DNA of 64,000 bases from Bacteriovoracaceae bacterium UBA6200 (lineage in GTDB: Bacteria; Bdellovibrionota; Bacteriovoracia; Bacteriovoracales; Bacteriovoracaceae). Within the stretch, counting starts at the first letter, position 1. Every line of letters starts with the position of its first letter. The DNA is taken from positions 186,001 to 250,000 of the forward strand of contig DISW01000025.1 in the NCBI GenBank assembly GCA_002422605.1, given 5' to 3'. Positions 16,134-25,600 of this stretch are shown here, piece by piece. Both the position numbers and the translations under genes were made by a program. The notes beneath the pieces are model-generated. The model was given only the letters and a program-made list of their open reading frames with translations. It ran no database searches and was not told the origin of the DNA.

Positions 16134-17597
16134 ATGTTTTACACCGAAAATTCTGCTTTAACTTATGATGATGTTTTAATTGTCCCAAGTTATTCCGAAG
16201 TTCTACCATCTGAAGTCTGTTTAAAAACTCGTTTTAGCAAAAACATTTCCCTCAACATACCCATCGTATCCAGCGCCATGGACACCGTCACTGAATCGCG
16301 AACCGCGATAGTTATGGCCCAAGAAGGTGGGATCGGCGTGATCCATAAAAACATGACTCCAGAAGAGCAAGCCTTCGAAGTTGAAAAAGTAAAAAAATAT
16401 GAATCGGGTATGATCATTGATCCCTTTACCGTCACACCTGATCAAAAAATTTCTGACTTATTTGATCTCATGAAAAAATATAAGATTTCTGGCTTTCCTG
16501 TGATCGAAAAAGATCGCACGTTGGTTGGCATGATCACTAACCGTGATCTACGTTTTGTCTCTGATCACTCGAAGAAAGTTAAAGAGATCATGACCTCAAA
16601 AAATATCGTAACGGCTCCTGAAGGAACCAGCTTTGCTAAGGCAAAAGAAATTTTACAGAACCATCGTGTAGAAAAACTCCCTGTGGTGACTTCGGAAGGG
16701 AAGCTTTGTGGACTCATCACCATTAAAGATATTGAAAAGACCATTGCTTTTCCCAACTCTAATAAAGATCAATTCGGACGATTGAGAGTTGCTGCTGCTT
16801 GTGGAGTTTCTGAGAAGGAAATGATTCGCGCTAAAACACTTATTACAGCCCAGGTTGATGCCATCGTTATTGATACCGCCCATGGACATTCTAAGGGTGT
16901 TATTGAAATGGTTAAGGCGATTAAAAAGATAGACGCCAGTGTAGATGTCATCGCGGGGAACGTGGCCACGGCCAAAGCCTGTGAAGATCTCATTGCTGCC
17001 GGAGTTGATGGAATCAAGGTTGGTATTGGACCAGGTTCTATTTGTACAACGAGAGTCATTGCGGGGATTGGTGTTCCTCAAATGCAGGCCATTTTCGATT
17101 GTCATAAGGTCTGTTCTAAGTTCGACATCCCTTTTATCGCAGACGGAGGAATCAAGTTTTCCGGCGATATTGTTAAGGCATTGGCCGGTGGTGCTTCTTG
17201 TGTCATGATCGGTTCTCTTTTTGCTGGAACTGATGAAGCTCCGGGAGAGATGGTTCTTTATCAGGGACGTGCTTATAAAATGTATCGCGGAATGGGTTCT
17301 TTAGGTGCTATGGAAAGAGGTTCTAAAGATCGATACGGGCAGGGAGCAGTGGAAGAAGTTTCTAAGCTCGTCCCAGAAGGTATTGAAGGACAAGTTCCTT
17401 ATCGAGGTTCTCTTGCCAATAATCTTTATCATCTCATAGGCGGAGTTAGATCTGGAATGGGATATGTTGGTGCTGGAACAATGAATGAGTTAACAGAAAA
17501 AGCTAAATTTATAAAAATCACCGCTGCTTCACTTAAGGAATCTCATCCCCATGATGTGATCATTACAAAAGAAGCTCCTAACTATCGTCAGGTTTAA
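16134..17597 (+). CDS. guaB: IMP dehydrogenase
   Basis: Converts IMP to XMP with NAD, the committed step of guanine nucleotide synthesis. A TIM barrel is split by two CBS domains (about 95-205: TVTPDQKISDLFDLM and VTAPEGTSFAKAKEIL). The catalytic Cys is in GPGSICTTRVIAG. IADGGIKFSGD and the flap SLGAMERGSKDRYGQ bind IMP. Length 487 aa is normal. The start codon follows a strong hairpin that holds the ribosome-binding site. guaA begins three bases after the stop, so the two form a guaBA operon. Confidence 0.97.
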   Translation: MFYTENSALTYDDVLIVPSYSEVLPSEVCLKTRFSKNISLNIPIVSSAMDTVTESRTAIVMAQEGGIGVIHKNMTPEEQAFEVEKVKKYESGMIIDPFTVTPDQKISDLFDLMKKYKISGFPVIEKDRTLVGMITNRDLRFVSDHSKKVKEIMTSKNIVTAPEGTSFAKAKEILQNHRVEKLPVVTSEGKLCGLITIKDIEKTIAFPNSNKDQFGRLRVAAACGVSEKEMIRAKTLITAQVDAIVIDTAHGHSKGVIEMVKAIKKIDASVDVIAGNVATAKACEDLIAAGVDGIKVGIGPGSICTTRVIAGIGVPQMQAIFDCHKVCSKFDIPFIADGGIKFSGDIVKALAGGASCVMIGSLFAGTDEAPGEMVLYQGRAYKMYRGMGSLGAMERGSKDRYGQGAVEEVSKLVPEGIEGQVPYRGSLANNLYHLIGGVRSGMGYVGAGTMNELTEKAKFIKITAASLKESHPHDVIITKEAPNYRQV

Positions 17598-17600
17598 TTA

Positions 17601-19148
17601 ATGAAGAGTTCTATTTGGATTGTTGATTTTGGTTCTCAATATACTCAGCTCATTACCCGTAAGTTTCGTGAGCTTGGATTTACTTCTGAGATTATGACTT
17701 TGGACGATACTCTTCTTCGTATAGAAAAGGAAACTCCGAAAGCACTGGTTCTTTCCGGAGGACCTCAAAGTGTTTTTGAAGATGAAACAAATTATGAGGC
17801 ATTTTTTAAACACGAAGAACTTCCGATCTTAGGTATTTGCTATGGTATGCAGATTCTTGGGCAATATTTCGGCGGTAAGGTTGAGAAGGGGATACAGGGA
17901 GAGTATGGGCTGGCACGGCTCCACACTGTTCCTGGTGTTACTATTCCTGGCTGTCCCAGTGTGAGCGACGTGTGGATGAGTCACTCGGACCATGTGAGTG
18001 TCTTGCCTAAGGATTTCAAGTTAGTGTTTCAGAGCGAAAATGCATTGGTGGCAGGTATTAAACATGAGACACGTCCTATTTTGGGACTTCAGTTTCATCC
18101 GGAAGTTCATCACACGGCCCATGGAAAAGATATTCTATCCTATTTTCTAAATGATATAGCCCATCTTACCCAGGATTGGTCTTCTCAAACGATGCTTCAA
18201 TCTTCGAATGAAGAGGTTCAGAAAATTAAAGGTAAAAAAGTATTGTGTGCCTTTTCCGGCGGAGTTGATTCATTGGTGGCCGCCACCTTAACTCACAAAA
18301 TTATTGGCGACGACCTCTATTGCTTTTTTGTCGATAACGGCTTACTTCGTCCTCAGGATCTTCATCATATTAAGCTTCTTCAGGAAAAGACTAAATTAAA
18401 TATTGAAATCATAGATGCTTCAGAGAAATTTTTAAATGCTCTTCAAGGCCAAAAAGATCCAGAGACCAAGCGAAAAATTATTGGAAAAACATTTATTGAT
18501 GTCTTTGAATCTCAAGTCCATCAGTTTGAAAAAAATCATGGAGTAAAATTTGAGTATCTTCTGCAGGGAACTTTATATCCAGATGTGATCGAATCAATTT
18601 CTCCTCATAAAAAAGGCGGAAAATCTGTCACAATTAAATCCCACCATAATGTGGGTGGACTCCCGGAAAGAATGCATTTGTCTCTTTTAGAACCACTTCG
18701 TTTTCTTTTTAAAGATGAAGTAAGGGCCATGGGACAAGAACTAGGTTTGGAATATGATTGGGTTTTCCGTCATCCCTTTCCTGGTCCAGGAATTGGGGTG
18801 AGGGTACTCGGTGAACTAAAAAGAGAATCGATTAAAAAAGTTCAGGAATCAGATCAGATCCTTTTTGAAGAACTCAAGGCCAGTAATCTTTATAACTCTA
18901 CCTGGCAGGCCTTTACCGTTCTACTTCCGGTTAAAACCGTGGGTGTTAAAGGTGATGGCCGCGCCTATGAAGAAGTTATAGCCGTTCGAATGGTTAACTC
19001 GGAAGATGGTATGACCGCATCAATTACTGAGGTTCCCTGGAGCTTTCTCAATCGGGTCTCCTCGCGCATTTGTAACGAGGTAAAAGGGGTAACGAGGGTC
19101 GTTTATGATTGTACCTCAAAGCCGCCTGGAACGATTGAATGGGAATAG
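17601..19148 (+). CDS. guaA: GMP synthase (glutamine-hydrolysing)
   Basis: Aminates XMP to GMP. The class I glutamine amidotransferase domain occupies about 1-195, with catalytic Cys in GICYGMQ and the His-Glu pair in FHPEVHH. An ATP-pyrophosphatase domain follows with the PP-loop FSGGVDSLVAA. The C-terminal dimerisation domain ends at GTIEWE, the canonical terminus. Length 515 aa is typical. It follows guaB with a three-base gap and little Shine-Dalgarno, so coupling to guaB translation is likely. Confidence 0.97.
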   Translation: MKSSIWIVDFGSQYTQLITRKFRELGFTSEIMTLDDTLLRIEKETPKALVLSGGPQSVFEDETNYEAFFKHEELPILGICYGMQILGQYFGGKVEKGIQGEYGLARLHTVPGVTIPGCPSVSDVWMSHSDHVSVLPKDFKLVFQSENALVAGIKHETRPILGLQFHPEVHHTAHGKDILSYFLNDIAHLTQDWSSQTMLQSSNEEVQKIKGKKVLCAFSGGVDSLVAATLTHKIIGDDLYCFFVDNGLLRPQDLHHIKLLQEKTKLNIEIIDASEKFLNALQGQKDPETKRKIIGKTFIDVFESQVHQFEKNHGVKFEYLLQGTLYPDVIESISPHKKGGKSVTIKSHHNVGGLPERMHLSLLEPLRFLFKDEVRAMGQELGLEYDWVFRHPFPGPGIGVRVLGELKRESIKKVQESDQILFEELKASNLYNSTWQAFTVLLPVKTVGVKGDGRAYEEVIAVRMVNSEDGMTASITEVPWSFLNRVSSRICNEVKGVTRVVYDCTSKPPGTIEWE

Positions 19149-19214
19149 TTTAATTAGTTGCGTTATGGTCTGAAGTGCCTTCTCTAAGCACTACGGCCAT
19201 GATAAACCATTCCA

Positions 19215-19574
19215 ATGAAAATGTTCCTTCTTCTTACTATTTTTACATTGGCCGGTTGCACACAGAAGTACGCAAGCTACGATCTGATTCGTAAGGTTGA
19301 TTTTAATAAGCAAACTTATGAAAGGCCGATCACTTTGACTCAAGTAGCTCCTGTTGGAGCAGATCATCTAGAGGCTTGCTTTAATCAGTGGCTCTTCTTC
19401 TCAAATGCCGAAGCTGAGAAAGAATCTTCTGTTCCTATGTTGATAAGAAGCCTTTGCCCCGGCCAGGAATATCTCCTCCAGTCTGAAATGAAAGAAGTTT
19501 GGTGGACGACACTTCTTTTCACGCGTGCTTGTGTAAGTGTCGAAACAAAATGCGCAGAAGCCCGTAAAAGATAG
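19215..19574 (+). CDS. small lipoprotein, unknown function
   Basis: A 119-residue protein with a clear lipoprotein signal: MKMFLLLTIFTLAGC, acylation expected at C15. The mature part has four further Cys and no recognised domain. It is followed after 19 bases by another exported protein, and the two may share a transcript. Outer-membrane anchoring is likely because the residue after the lipid Cys is Thr, not Asp. Confidence 0.65.
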   Translation: MKMFLLLTIFTLAGCTQKYASYDLIRKVDFNKQTYERPITLTQVAPVGADHLEACFNQWLFFSNAEAEKESSVPMLIRSLCPGQEYLLQSEMKEVWWTTLLFTRACVSVETKCAEARKR

Positions 19575-19593
19575 TTTGAAAAGTTAATCCCAG

Positions 19594-20568
19594 ATGAAAT
19601 TGTTTTTTGCATTCCTCTTCGTTTTATTTTCGACCCAAGTATTTTCCCAGGCGATCGTTTATTCACTTCATTCCTCTACAGAAATTTTGGTTGAAGTTTT
19701 TGAAGCCGAAGGATTTCAGACTGGGAAGAAAGTCGTTGTTCTATCTGCCAAAGAAGATCAGATCATGGCGATCGGAAAAATTACCGATACCACTCTCGAA
19801 GAATTTCCAGGGAAAGTTAAAGTAAAAATTGAAGAAGTTGTTGATAATCTCCTCATTCTCGAAGGCGATGGAGTTGAGCTTCTGGATTATGAATTATTCA
19901 GAGAAAAGAAGATCCCTGGTTTTACTTCGCTTACTATTGGCGGCGATAAGAAAATACCATCCGAGTACAAGGATTTGGCCTATTTTGGAGTTTTCACTTC
20001 TGACGGTCATAATTTAGATGCCCAGGAATTTCTCATTTCTCCCTTCCAGATGCAATATGGTATCGATGATAAATGGGGGCTAAAAATCGTCAATGCCTTA
20101 TGGCTTGATGGATATGCTAACGTGGGGTTGAAAAGACAGATTTTTAAAAATCGATTCGCAAAACTAACTCTCAATGGGCTAGGGGCCTACAAAGTTCAGG
20201 ATCAAGATTGGATTGCACAGCTTGGGGGAGTTATGACTCTTCCAGTAAATTCCAAATATCAGCAGCATCTTATGTTTACTGGAACTTTTGATCCTCAATA
20301 TGATGATGCTAAGGCCACAAAAGATCTTCATCTTTATCGTGATTCAGATATCAGAAGCATAACAGAGTATATGACCAGTAGGTGGAATCGGGTTCTTTAT
20401 GGTCCGGTTTATAATGTGGAATTACAAACCTTTGGTGGGACTATCTCCTACATGTGGATTTGGAGCACTTTGCACGCCAGTCTGGGGATTGCAACCCGTG
20501 ACATAACGAATCTGACCTTTGGGCCGGAAGGGTATTATTATGTCTATGATCTCTTTTGGAGATTCTAG
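19594..20568 (+). CDS. secreted, probable outer-membrane beta-barrel protein
   Basis: A 324-residue exported protein (signal peptide ending VFS-Q). The first third has a small beta domain (VVLSAKEDQIMAIGKI). The rest shows alternating aromatic strands, and the chain ends WRF, the terminal Phe expected of outer-membrane barrels. No family recognised. The stop overlaps mtnC on the other strand by four bases. Confidence 0.6.
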   Translation: MKLFFAFLFVLFSTQVFSQAIVYSLHSSTEILVEVFEAEGFQTGKKVVVLSAKEDQIMAIGKITDTTLEEFPGKVKVKIEEVVDNLLILEGDGVELLDYELFREKKIPGFTSLTIGGDKKIPSEYKDLAYFGVFTSDGHNLDAQEFLISPFQMQYGIDDKWGLKIVNALWLDGYANVGLKRQIFKNRFAKLTLNGLGAYKVQDQDWIAQLGGVMTLPVNSKYQQHLMFTGTFDPQYDDAKATKDLHLYRDSDIRSITEYMTSRWNRVLYGPVYNVELQTFGGTISYMWIWSTLHASLGIATRDITNLTFGPEGYYYVYDLFWRF

Positions 20569-21251
20569 AGGAGACTCATGTAGACGCGAAAGTCTGTGAT
20601 ACCTTCAAATTGAGAACTCGTTGCACCCGGACGTAAGAGTTGAGTGACATTAAGACCAGCATCCCGGGCAGCGGCCAGTTCTTCGGGAATATCAGAGAAG
20701 AAAAGAATCTCGGCTGGAGATAAGTTCACCTCTTGTGCGATGTTTTGGTAGGAAGCTTTCTCTTTCTTTCCTCCGACTTTAGTGTCGAAGTAATAAGAAA
20801 TCATGGGAGTTAAATCACCTTCGACAGAGTATCCAAAAATTAATTTTTGAGCATGAACAGAACCAGAAGAGTAGATTCCAATTTTGCATCCACGGTCCAG
20901 AATTCTTAGAAAGAACGGTTTAACATCTTCGTAAACATGGCCCTTAAAATCATTCTTTAAATAACCGGAGGTCCAAATAAGACCTTGCAGCTCCTTGAGT
21001 GAGCCATGCTTGCGATCAATATCAATCCAATGAAGGAGCTTTTTAATAACACCATCAACATTAGCTTTGATGCCTTCTTCTTCTTCGATAGTCTGTTGAA
21101 CTTCACTCAAAGCCTTCGCAACTTCAGGTTGATCTTGGTTCTTAATGACAAATTCTTCCATACACTTTTCGGCATAAGGAAAGAGAACGTCATGAACAAA
21201 TTTGATGTCAGTAGTTGTGCCTTCAATATCGAAGAGAAATAATTTAATCAT
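20565..21251 (-). CDS. mtnC: enolase-phosphatase E1 (acireductone synthase)
   Basis: A HAD-family enzyme of methionine salvage that enolises and dephosphorylates diketo-methylthiopentyl phosphate to acireductone. The HAD nucleophile motif is LFDIEGTTTDI at the N-terminus. IYSSGSVHAQKL is motif II, and LFFSDIPEELAAARDAGL the last acidic motif. Start ATG 21251 overlaps the mtnD stop as ATGA; a longer frame to 21299 lies inside mtnD and is unlikely. Last gene of mtnB-mtnD-mtnC. Confidence 0.94.
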   Translation of the reverse strand: MIKLFLFDIEGTTTDIKFVHDVLFPYAEKCMEEFVIKNQDQPEVAKALSEVQQTIEEEEGIKANVDGVIKKLLHWIDIDRKHGSLKELQGLIWTSGYLKNDFKGHVYEDVKPFFLRILDRGCKIGIYSSGSVHAQKLIFGYSVEGDLTPMISYYFDTKVGGKKEKASYQNIAQEVNLSPAEILFFSDIPEELAAARDAGLNVTQLLRPGATSSQFEGITDFRVYMSLL

Positions 21252-21775
21252 AAATTGTACTTTTGATCCTTGCCGCTTTGAGTGTAGTTGGCGACCCATC
21301 CTTCAGGAGTTTGGAAGATTCTAATGGCCTTCACAAAATATCTTGGAGCGAGGTCGAACCAGTGAGTGTAACCTTTAGGGACAGAGATAAAATCTCCTTT
21401 TTCACAAAGGAGTTTAAATACCTCATTACGATCTTCAAGATGAAAGAAAAAATAACCTTCGCCATCAACGAAAAAACGAACTTCATCTTCCGCATGGGTA
21501 TGTTCTGAAAGAAATTTCATTCGAATGGCTTCAACATTCGGAGTCTCATTATGGACATTGATAACATCAGCGTTCACATAACCATGCTTTTTCATATAAG
21601 GATCTAATTCATGTTCATAGGCCTTGAGTATTGCTTCTTGTGAGTCAGTGTCTTTTAAAGGCATTGATGCTTCCCACTGCTCAAAAACAATCCCCCGTTC
21701 ATTCATAAACATTCTTATATCTTTAGGATCTTTGATTTCTTTTCTCTGTGGATCTAAAAGGGTTAAAACGGCCAT
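21248..21775 (-). CDS. mtnD: acireductone dioxygenase
   Basis: A cupin metalloenzyme that oxidises acireductone to the keto-acid precursor of methionine (Fe form) or to an off-pathway product (Ni form). The metal ligands are visible in HTHAEDEVRFF (His, His, Glu) and the later His in GYTHWFDL. Length 175 aa is typical. The start overlaps the mtnB stop by one base and the stop overlaps mtnC (ATGA), so the three genes are translationally coupled. Confidence 0.95.
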   Translation of the reverse strand: MAVLTLLDPQRKEIKDPKDIRMFMNERGIVFEQWEASMPLKDTDSQEAILKAYEHELDPYMKKHGYVNADVINVHNETPNVEAIRMKFLSEHTHAEDEVRFFVDGEGYFFFHLEDRNEVFKLLCEKGDFISVPKGYTHWFDLAPRYFVKAIRIFQTPEGWVANYTQSGKDQKYNL

Positions 21776-22401
21776 TATGTTCTCCTAATCAGGTGGTAGC
21801 ACTCAAATAAAAATTCATAAGCTTCAATGTGTCGTTTGGCGTTGGCAATTGTCTTACCCCAGGTATAAAGGCCATGACCTGCTATCAAAAAGCCATGGAT
21901 GTTATGCCGATAGCGATCCTTCATTTGATTCAAAATATCCGGCATATGCTGTGAATTTGGAACAATCGGTATAATCTCCTGTAATTCATGAGTAAAATTT
22001 CCTTCTAGGCCTTTCAGAATCTCCAAACCTTCAAAAGAGATTTCTTTTTCCTGCAAATGGCTCAGAGATAAAACAGTGCCTAGAACCGAATGAGTATGAA
22101 GAACGCAGTTAACTTCGGGAAACAAGCCATATAAAGCAGCATGAATCTCTGTTTCTGCGGAAGGCTTTATTCCGTCCCGATTGAACGGAGGAAGAACTTC
22201 TCCTGCTGGATTAATAAGAATAAGGTCTTCCAGTTTAAAACGGGATTTATCTACTCCCGAACGGGAAATAATATATTCATCTTTGTTTTCAGAACGGGCC
22301 GAATAATTGGTAGAAGAGGCAGGAGACCACCCTTTTTGGTTAAAAAAGAGGATCGATTCCAATAGCTCCTCCGCTAGTTTTTTATTGAATCCTGTAAACA
22401 T
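21775..22401 (-). CDS. mtnB: methylthioribulose-1-phosphate dehydratase
   Basis: A class II aldolase-fold zinc enzyme that dehydrates methylthioribulose-1-phosphate in methionine salvage. Zinc ligands appear in LHTHSVLG and in GHGLYTWG. ISRSGVDKSRF is typical of the MtnB branch. Length 208 aa. AAGGAG lies nine bases before ATG 22401. First gene of the three-gene salvage operon; mtnA and mtnK/mtnN are not in the window. Confidence 0.93.
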   Translation of the reverse strand: MFTGFNKKLAEELLESILFFNQKGWSPASSTNYSARSENKDEYIISRSGVDKSRFKLEDLILINPAGEVLPPFNRDGIKPSAETEIHAALYGLFPEVNCVLHTHSVLGTVLSLSHLQEKEISFEGLEILKGLEGNFTHELQEIIPIVPNSQHMPDILNQMKDRYRHNIHGFLIAGHGLYTWGKTIANAKRHIEAYEFLFECYHLIRRT

Positions 22402-22542
22402 GTCAAAAAGCTCCTTACTTCAGGACTTTACCTATCGCGAACACCTCAATTTTACAAGAGATGGATTGTTGCGTTAATTCGACAGGTTTTCGACAAACTT
22501 ATGAGTCATAAATTGTGTTTAGATGCATGCCGCTTTTGTCAT

Positions 22543-22569
22543 TTGACCTTAAAAATGGTTATCTAATAA
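22543..22569 (+). promoter_or_regulatory. candidate promoter of dnaE
   Basis: TTGACC (22543-22548) and TAATAA (22564-22569) are separated by 15 bases, shorter than ideal. If used, transcription starts near 22576, which supports ATG 22605 rather than an upstream ATG as the dnaE start. Confidence 0.3.
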
Positions 22570-22604
22570 GTGTCAAATTAGCCATTTATCGAGGACTAAA
22601 ACCC

Positions 22605-25600
22605 ATGAAAAACCCCTTTCTCGGGAGTGATTTTCAAAATACCCATAAAGATAGTTTTACCCATCTGCATCTGCATAGTCAGTATTCCTTATTAGATGGC
22701 GCGATTCGTTTAAACGATTTGTTTAAACGTGCAAAAGAATTAGAAATGCCGGCCATTGCTTGTACTGATCATGGCAATATGTTTGGTGGAATTGATTTTT
22801 ATACGCGCGCTATTTCTGCCGGTATTAAGCCTATTCTGGGTTCAGAAATATATTTCACCCCAGGTTCACGTTTTGATCGCAGGCCTCCAAAAAATTCAAA
22901 AACTCTTGATTCCCAGGATGAAGTAGAGGGAAAGCACCAGATTCATCACTTAATCCTGCTTTGTAAAAATCTGACGGGTTATCAAAATCTTTGTAAGCTC
23001 CTCTCGAAAGCTTATCAGGAAGGATTTTATTATAAGCCTCGAGCGGATGTTGATCTTCTCCGTGAGTATTCTGAAGGGCTCATTGCTACTTCAGCATGTC
23101 TGAAGGGAGAAGTGGGATACAACTTTTTTACGGGCCAGGATGAACGTGCTCAGTCAGCGATCATGAAATACCGTGAAATTTTTAAAGATGATTTTTATCT
23201 GGAGATTCAAGAAAACGGAATTCCGGAGCAGGTAGAAGCAAATAGAAAGATCATTGCCTTTGCTAAAGAACATTCAGTACCTCTTGTGGCCACCAACGAC
23301 TGTCACTACTTAACGAAAGAGGATGCCGCCGCTCAAGAAGTGTTGATGTGTATTCAAACGGGAAAAACGTTTGAAGATGAAAAACGCATGAAGCTTTCGA
23401 CTTCGGAGTTCTATTTAAAATCTCCGCAGGAAATGCGCAAGGCTTTCAGTTATGTTTCTGAAGCTTGTGATAATACTTTGAAAATTGCTGATAAATGTAA
23501 TTTAGAAATCCGTTGGCAGGATGATAAAGGAAAACAAATTTACCTTCTTCCTAAGTTTGAAATTAATACGGCCGAAACGGAAGAAGAGTATTTTACGCGT
23601 CTGACCCATGAAGGTATGCAGGAGCGTTTTGCAGGACCACACTTCAAGCATCTTCGCGAGAAAGATAATTGGGAAACTGAATTGCAACCTCAGTACCTGG
23701 ATCGATTGGAAGTGGAAATAGGACTCATTAAGCAAATGGGTTTTACAGGCTACTTTCTCATCGTATCTGACTTCATTCAGTGGTCTAAGAAAAATGGCAT
23801 TCCTGTTGGTCCCGGTCGTGGTTCAGGGGCCGGTTCAATTGTGGCCTATGCTCTTAAAATTACCAACGTAGACCCTATTCCTTATAATCTTCTCTTTGAG
23901 CGATTCATTAACCCTGAACGTATTTCTATGCCTGACTTTGATATCGATTTTTGCCAGGATCGTCGTCAGGAAGTGATTGAGTATGTGACCCAAAAATATG
24001 GAGAAGAACGAGTAGGGCAAATTATTACTTTCGGAACTCTCTCTGCTAAAGCAGTTCTTCGAGACGTATCCAGGGTGTTCGCTCTTCCATATTCAGAAGC
24101 TGATGCATTGGCCAAGCTTATCCCTGAAGAATTAGGAATCGAATTACAGGAAGCCATTGATAAAGAACCAAAACTTAAAGAGCTAGAAGATAATGATCCA
24201 AAGATCAGAAGAATATTACAAATCTCCAAACGCCTAGAAGGTCTTAACCGACACGCCGGTATTCATGCCGCCGGAGTGATTATTACCAATGAACCGCTTG
24301 TCACTTATTGTCCACTCTTTAAAGGTGCTAAAGGTGAACAGGTTGTTCAGTTTGATAAAGATTTCTCTGAAAAAATAGGTCTGGTAAAATTTGATTTCTT
24401 GGGATTAAAAACTCTGACAGTTATTTCCAATGCCGAGAAGTTTATCCGTCGGGATTTGAAAGCAGATTTTGATATTGAAGATATTGATTATAACGATCAA
24501 TTAGTTTACGAAATGGTCTCTGATGGTCAGACAGTAGGGGTCTTCCAGCTTGAGTCTTCAGGAATGCAGGATCTTTGTAAGAGGATTAAACCGGGATCCA
24601 TTGATGATATCACTGCGATTAACGCCCTCTATAGACCGGGTCCGATGGGATCCGGAATGCATTTGGAATTTGCTGAGATTAAAAACAAAATTAACGGGAA
24701 GGTTGAAAGCTATGCCTTTGAAGAACTTAAGCCGGTCTTAAAAGATACTTACGGAATTATTGTTTACCAGGAACAGGTAATGAACATTGCCCGTGTGGTG
24801 GCCGGTTATTCTCTTGGTCAGGCGGATATGCTTCGACGAGCGATGGGTAAGAAAAAAGCTGAAGAAATGCAGATGCACAAGGAGATTTTCCGAAAAGGTG
24901 CAGTTGAGCGCGGCTTCGATGAAGAAAAGGCCATTCATCTTTTCGACTTGATGGAAAAGTTCGCAGAATACGGATTTAATAAATCCCATGCTGTTGCCTA
25001 TTCGGTTGTTGCCTATCAAACGGCTTTCCTTAAACGGTATTATCCTTCACAGTTTTTTGCGGCCCTTTTGGGAACAGAATTAAACAACAAAGATAAGATC
25101 ACCATTTATATTCAGGAGGCTAAAGAATGCGGCATTGATATTCTTCCTCCTGATGTAAACGAATCTCTGTGGCTCTTTAACGTCATTGGAGACACCATTC
25201 GCTTCGGTCTAGGGGCGATTAAAGGCGTAGGTGAAGGAGCTGTAGAGGATATCGTAAAAGAGCGAACCGAAAATGGAGCTTTCATTAGTTTTGTGGATTT
25301 TTGTGAGCGAGTTAATCATAAGAACGTAAACAAGAGAGTGCTGGAAGCTTTAATTAAAGTGGGTGCCTTTGACTCTTGTGAAAAGTTTAACCGTAAAACC
25401 CTTTTGGAAAATATGGAGTTTATTGTCTCCTATGCAGAGAAAAAGCAGGAAGACAAACTTATGGGGCAGACCTCTCTTTTTGACCTAGGAGAGAGTACTC
25501 AATCTACAGAAGAGCAGCTAAATATTACTGAAACAACTGACTTTGATGAAAAGCAAAGATTATCCATGGAGGCTGAACTCCTAGGTATTTATGTGTCCGG

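Noticed and set aside
19149..19214. Possible terminator after guaA (AGTGC/GCACT)
   Set aside because: The stem is only five base pairs with a long loop and no U-run.
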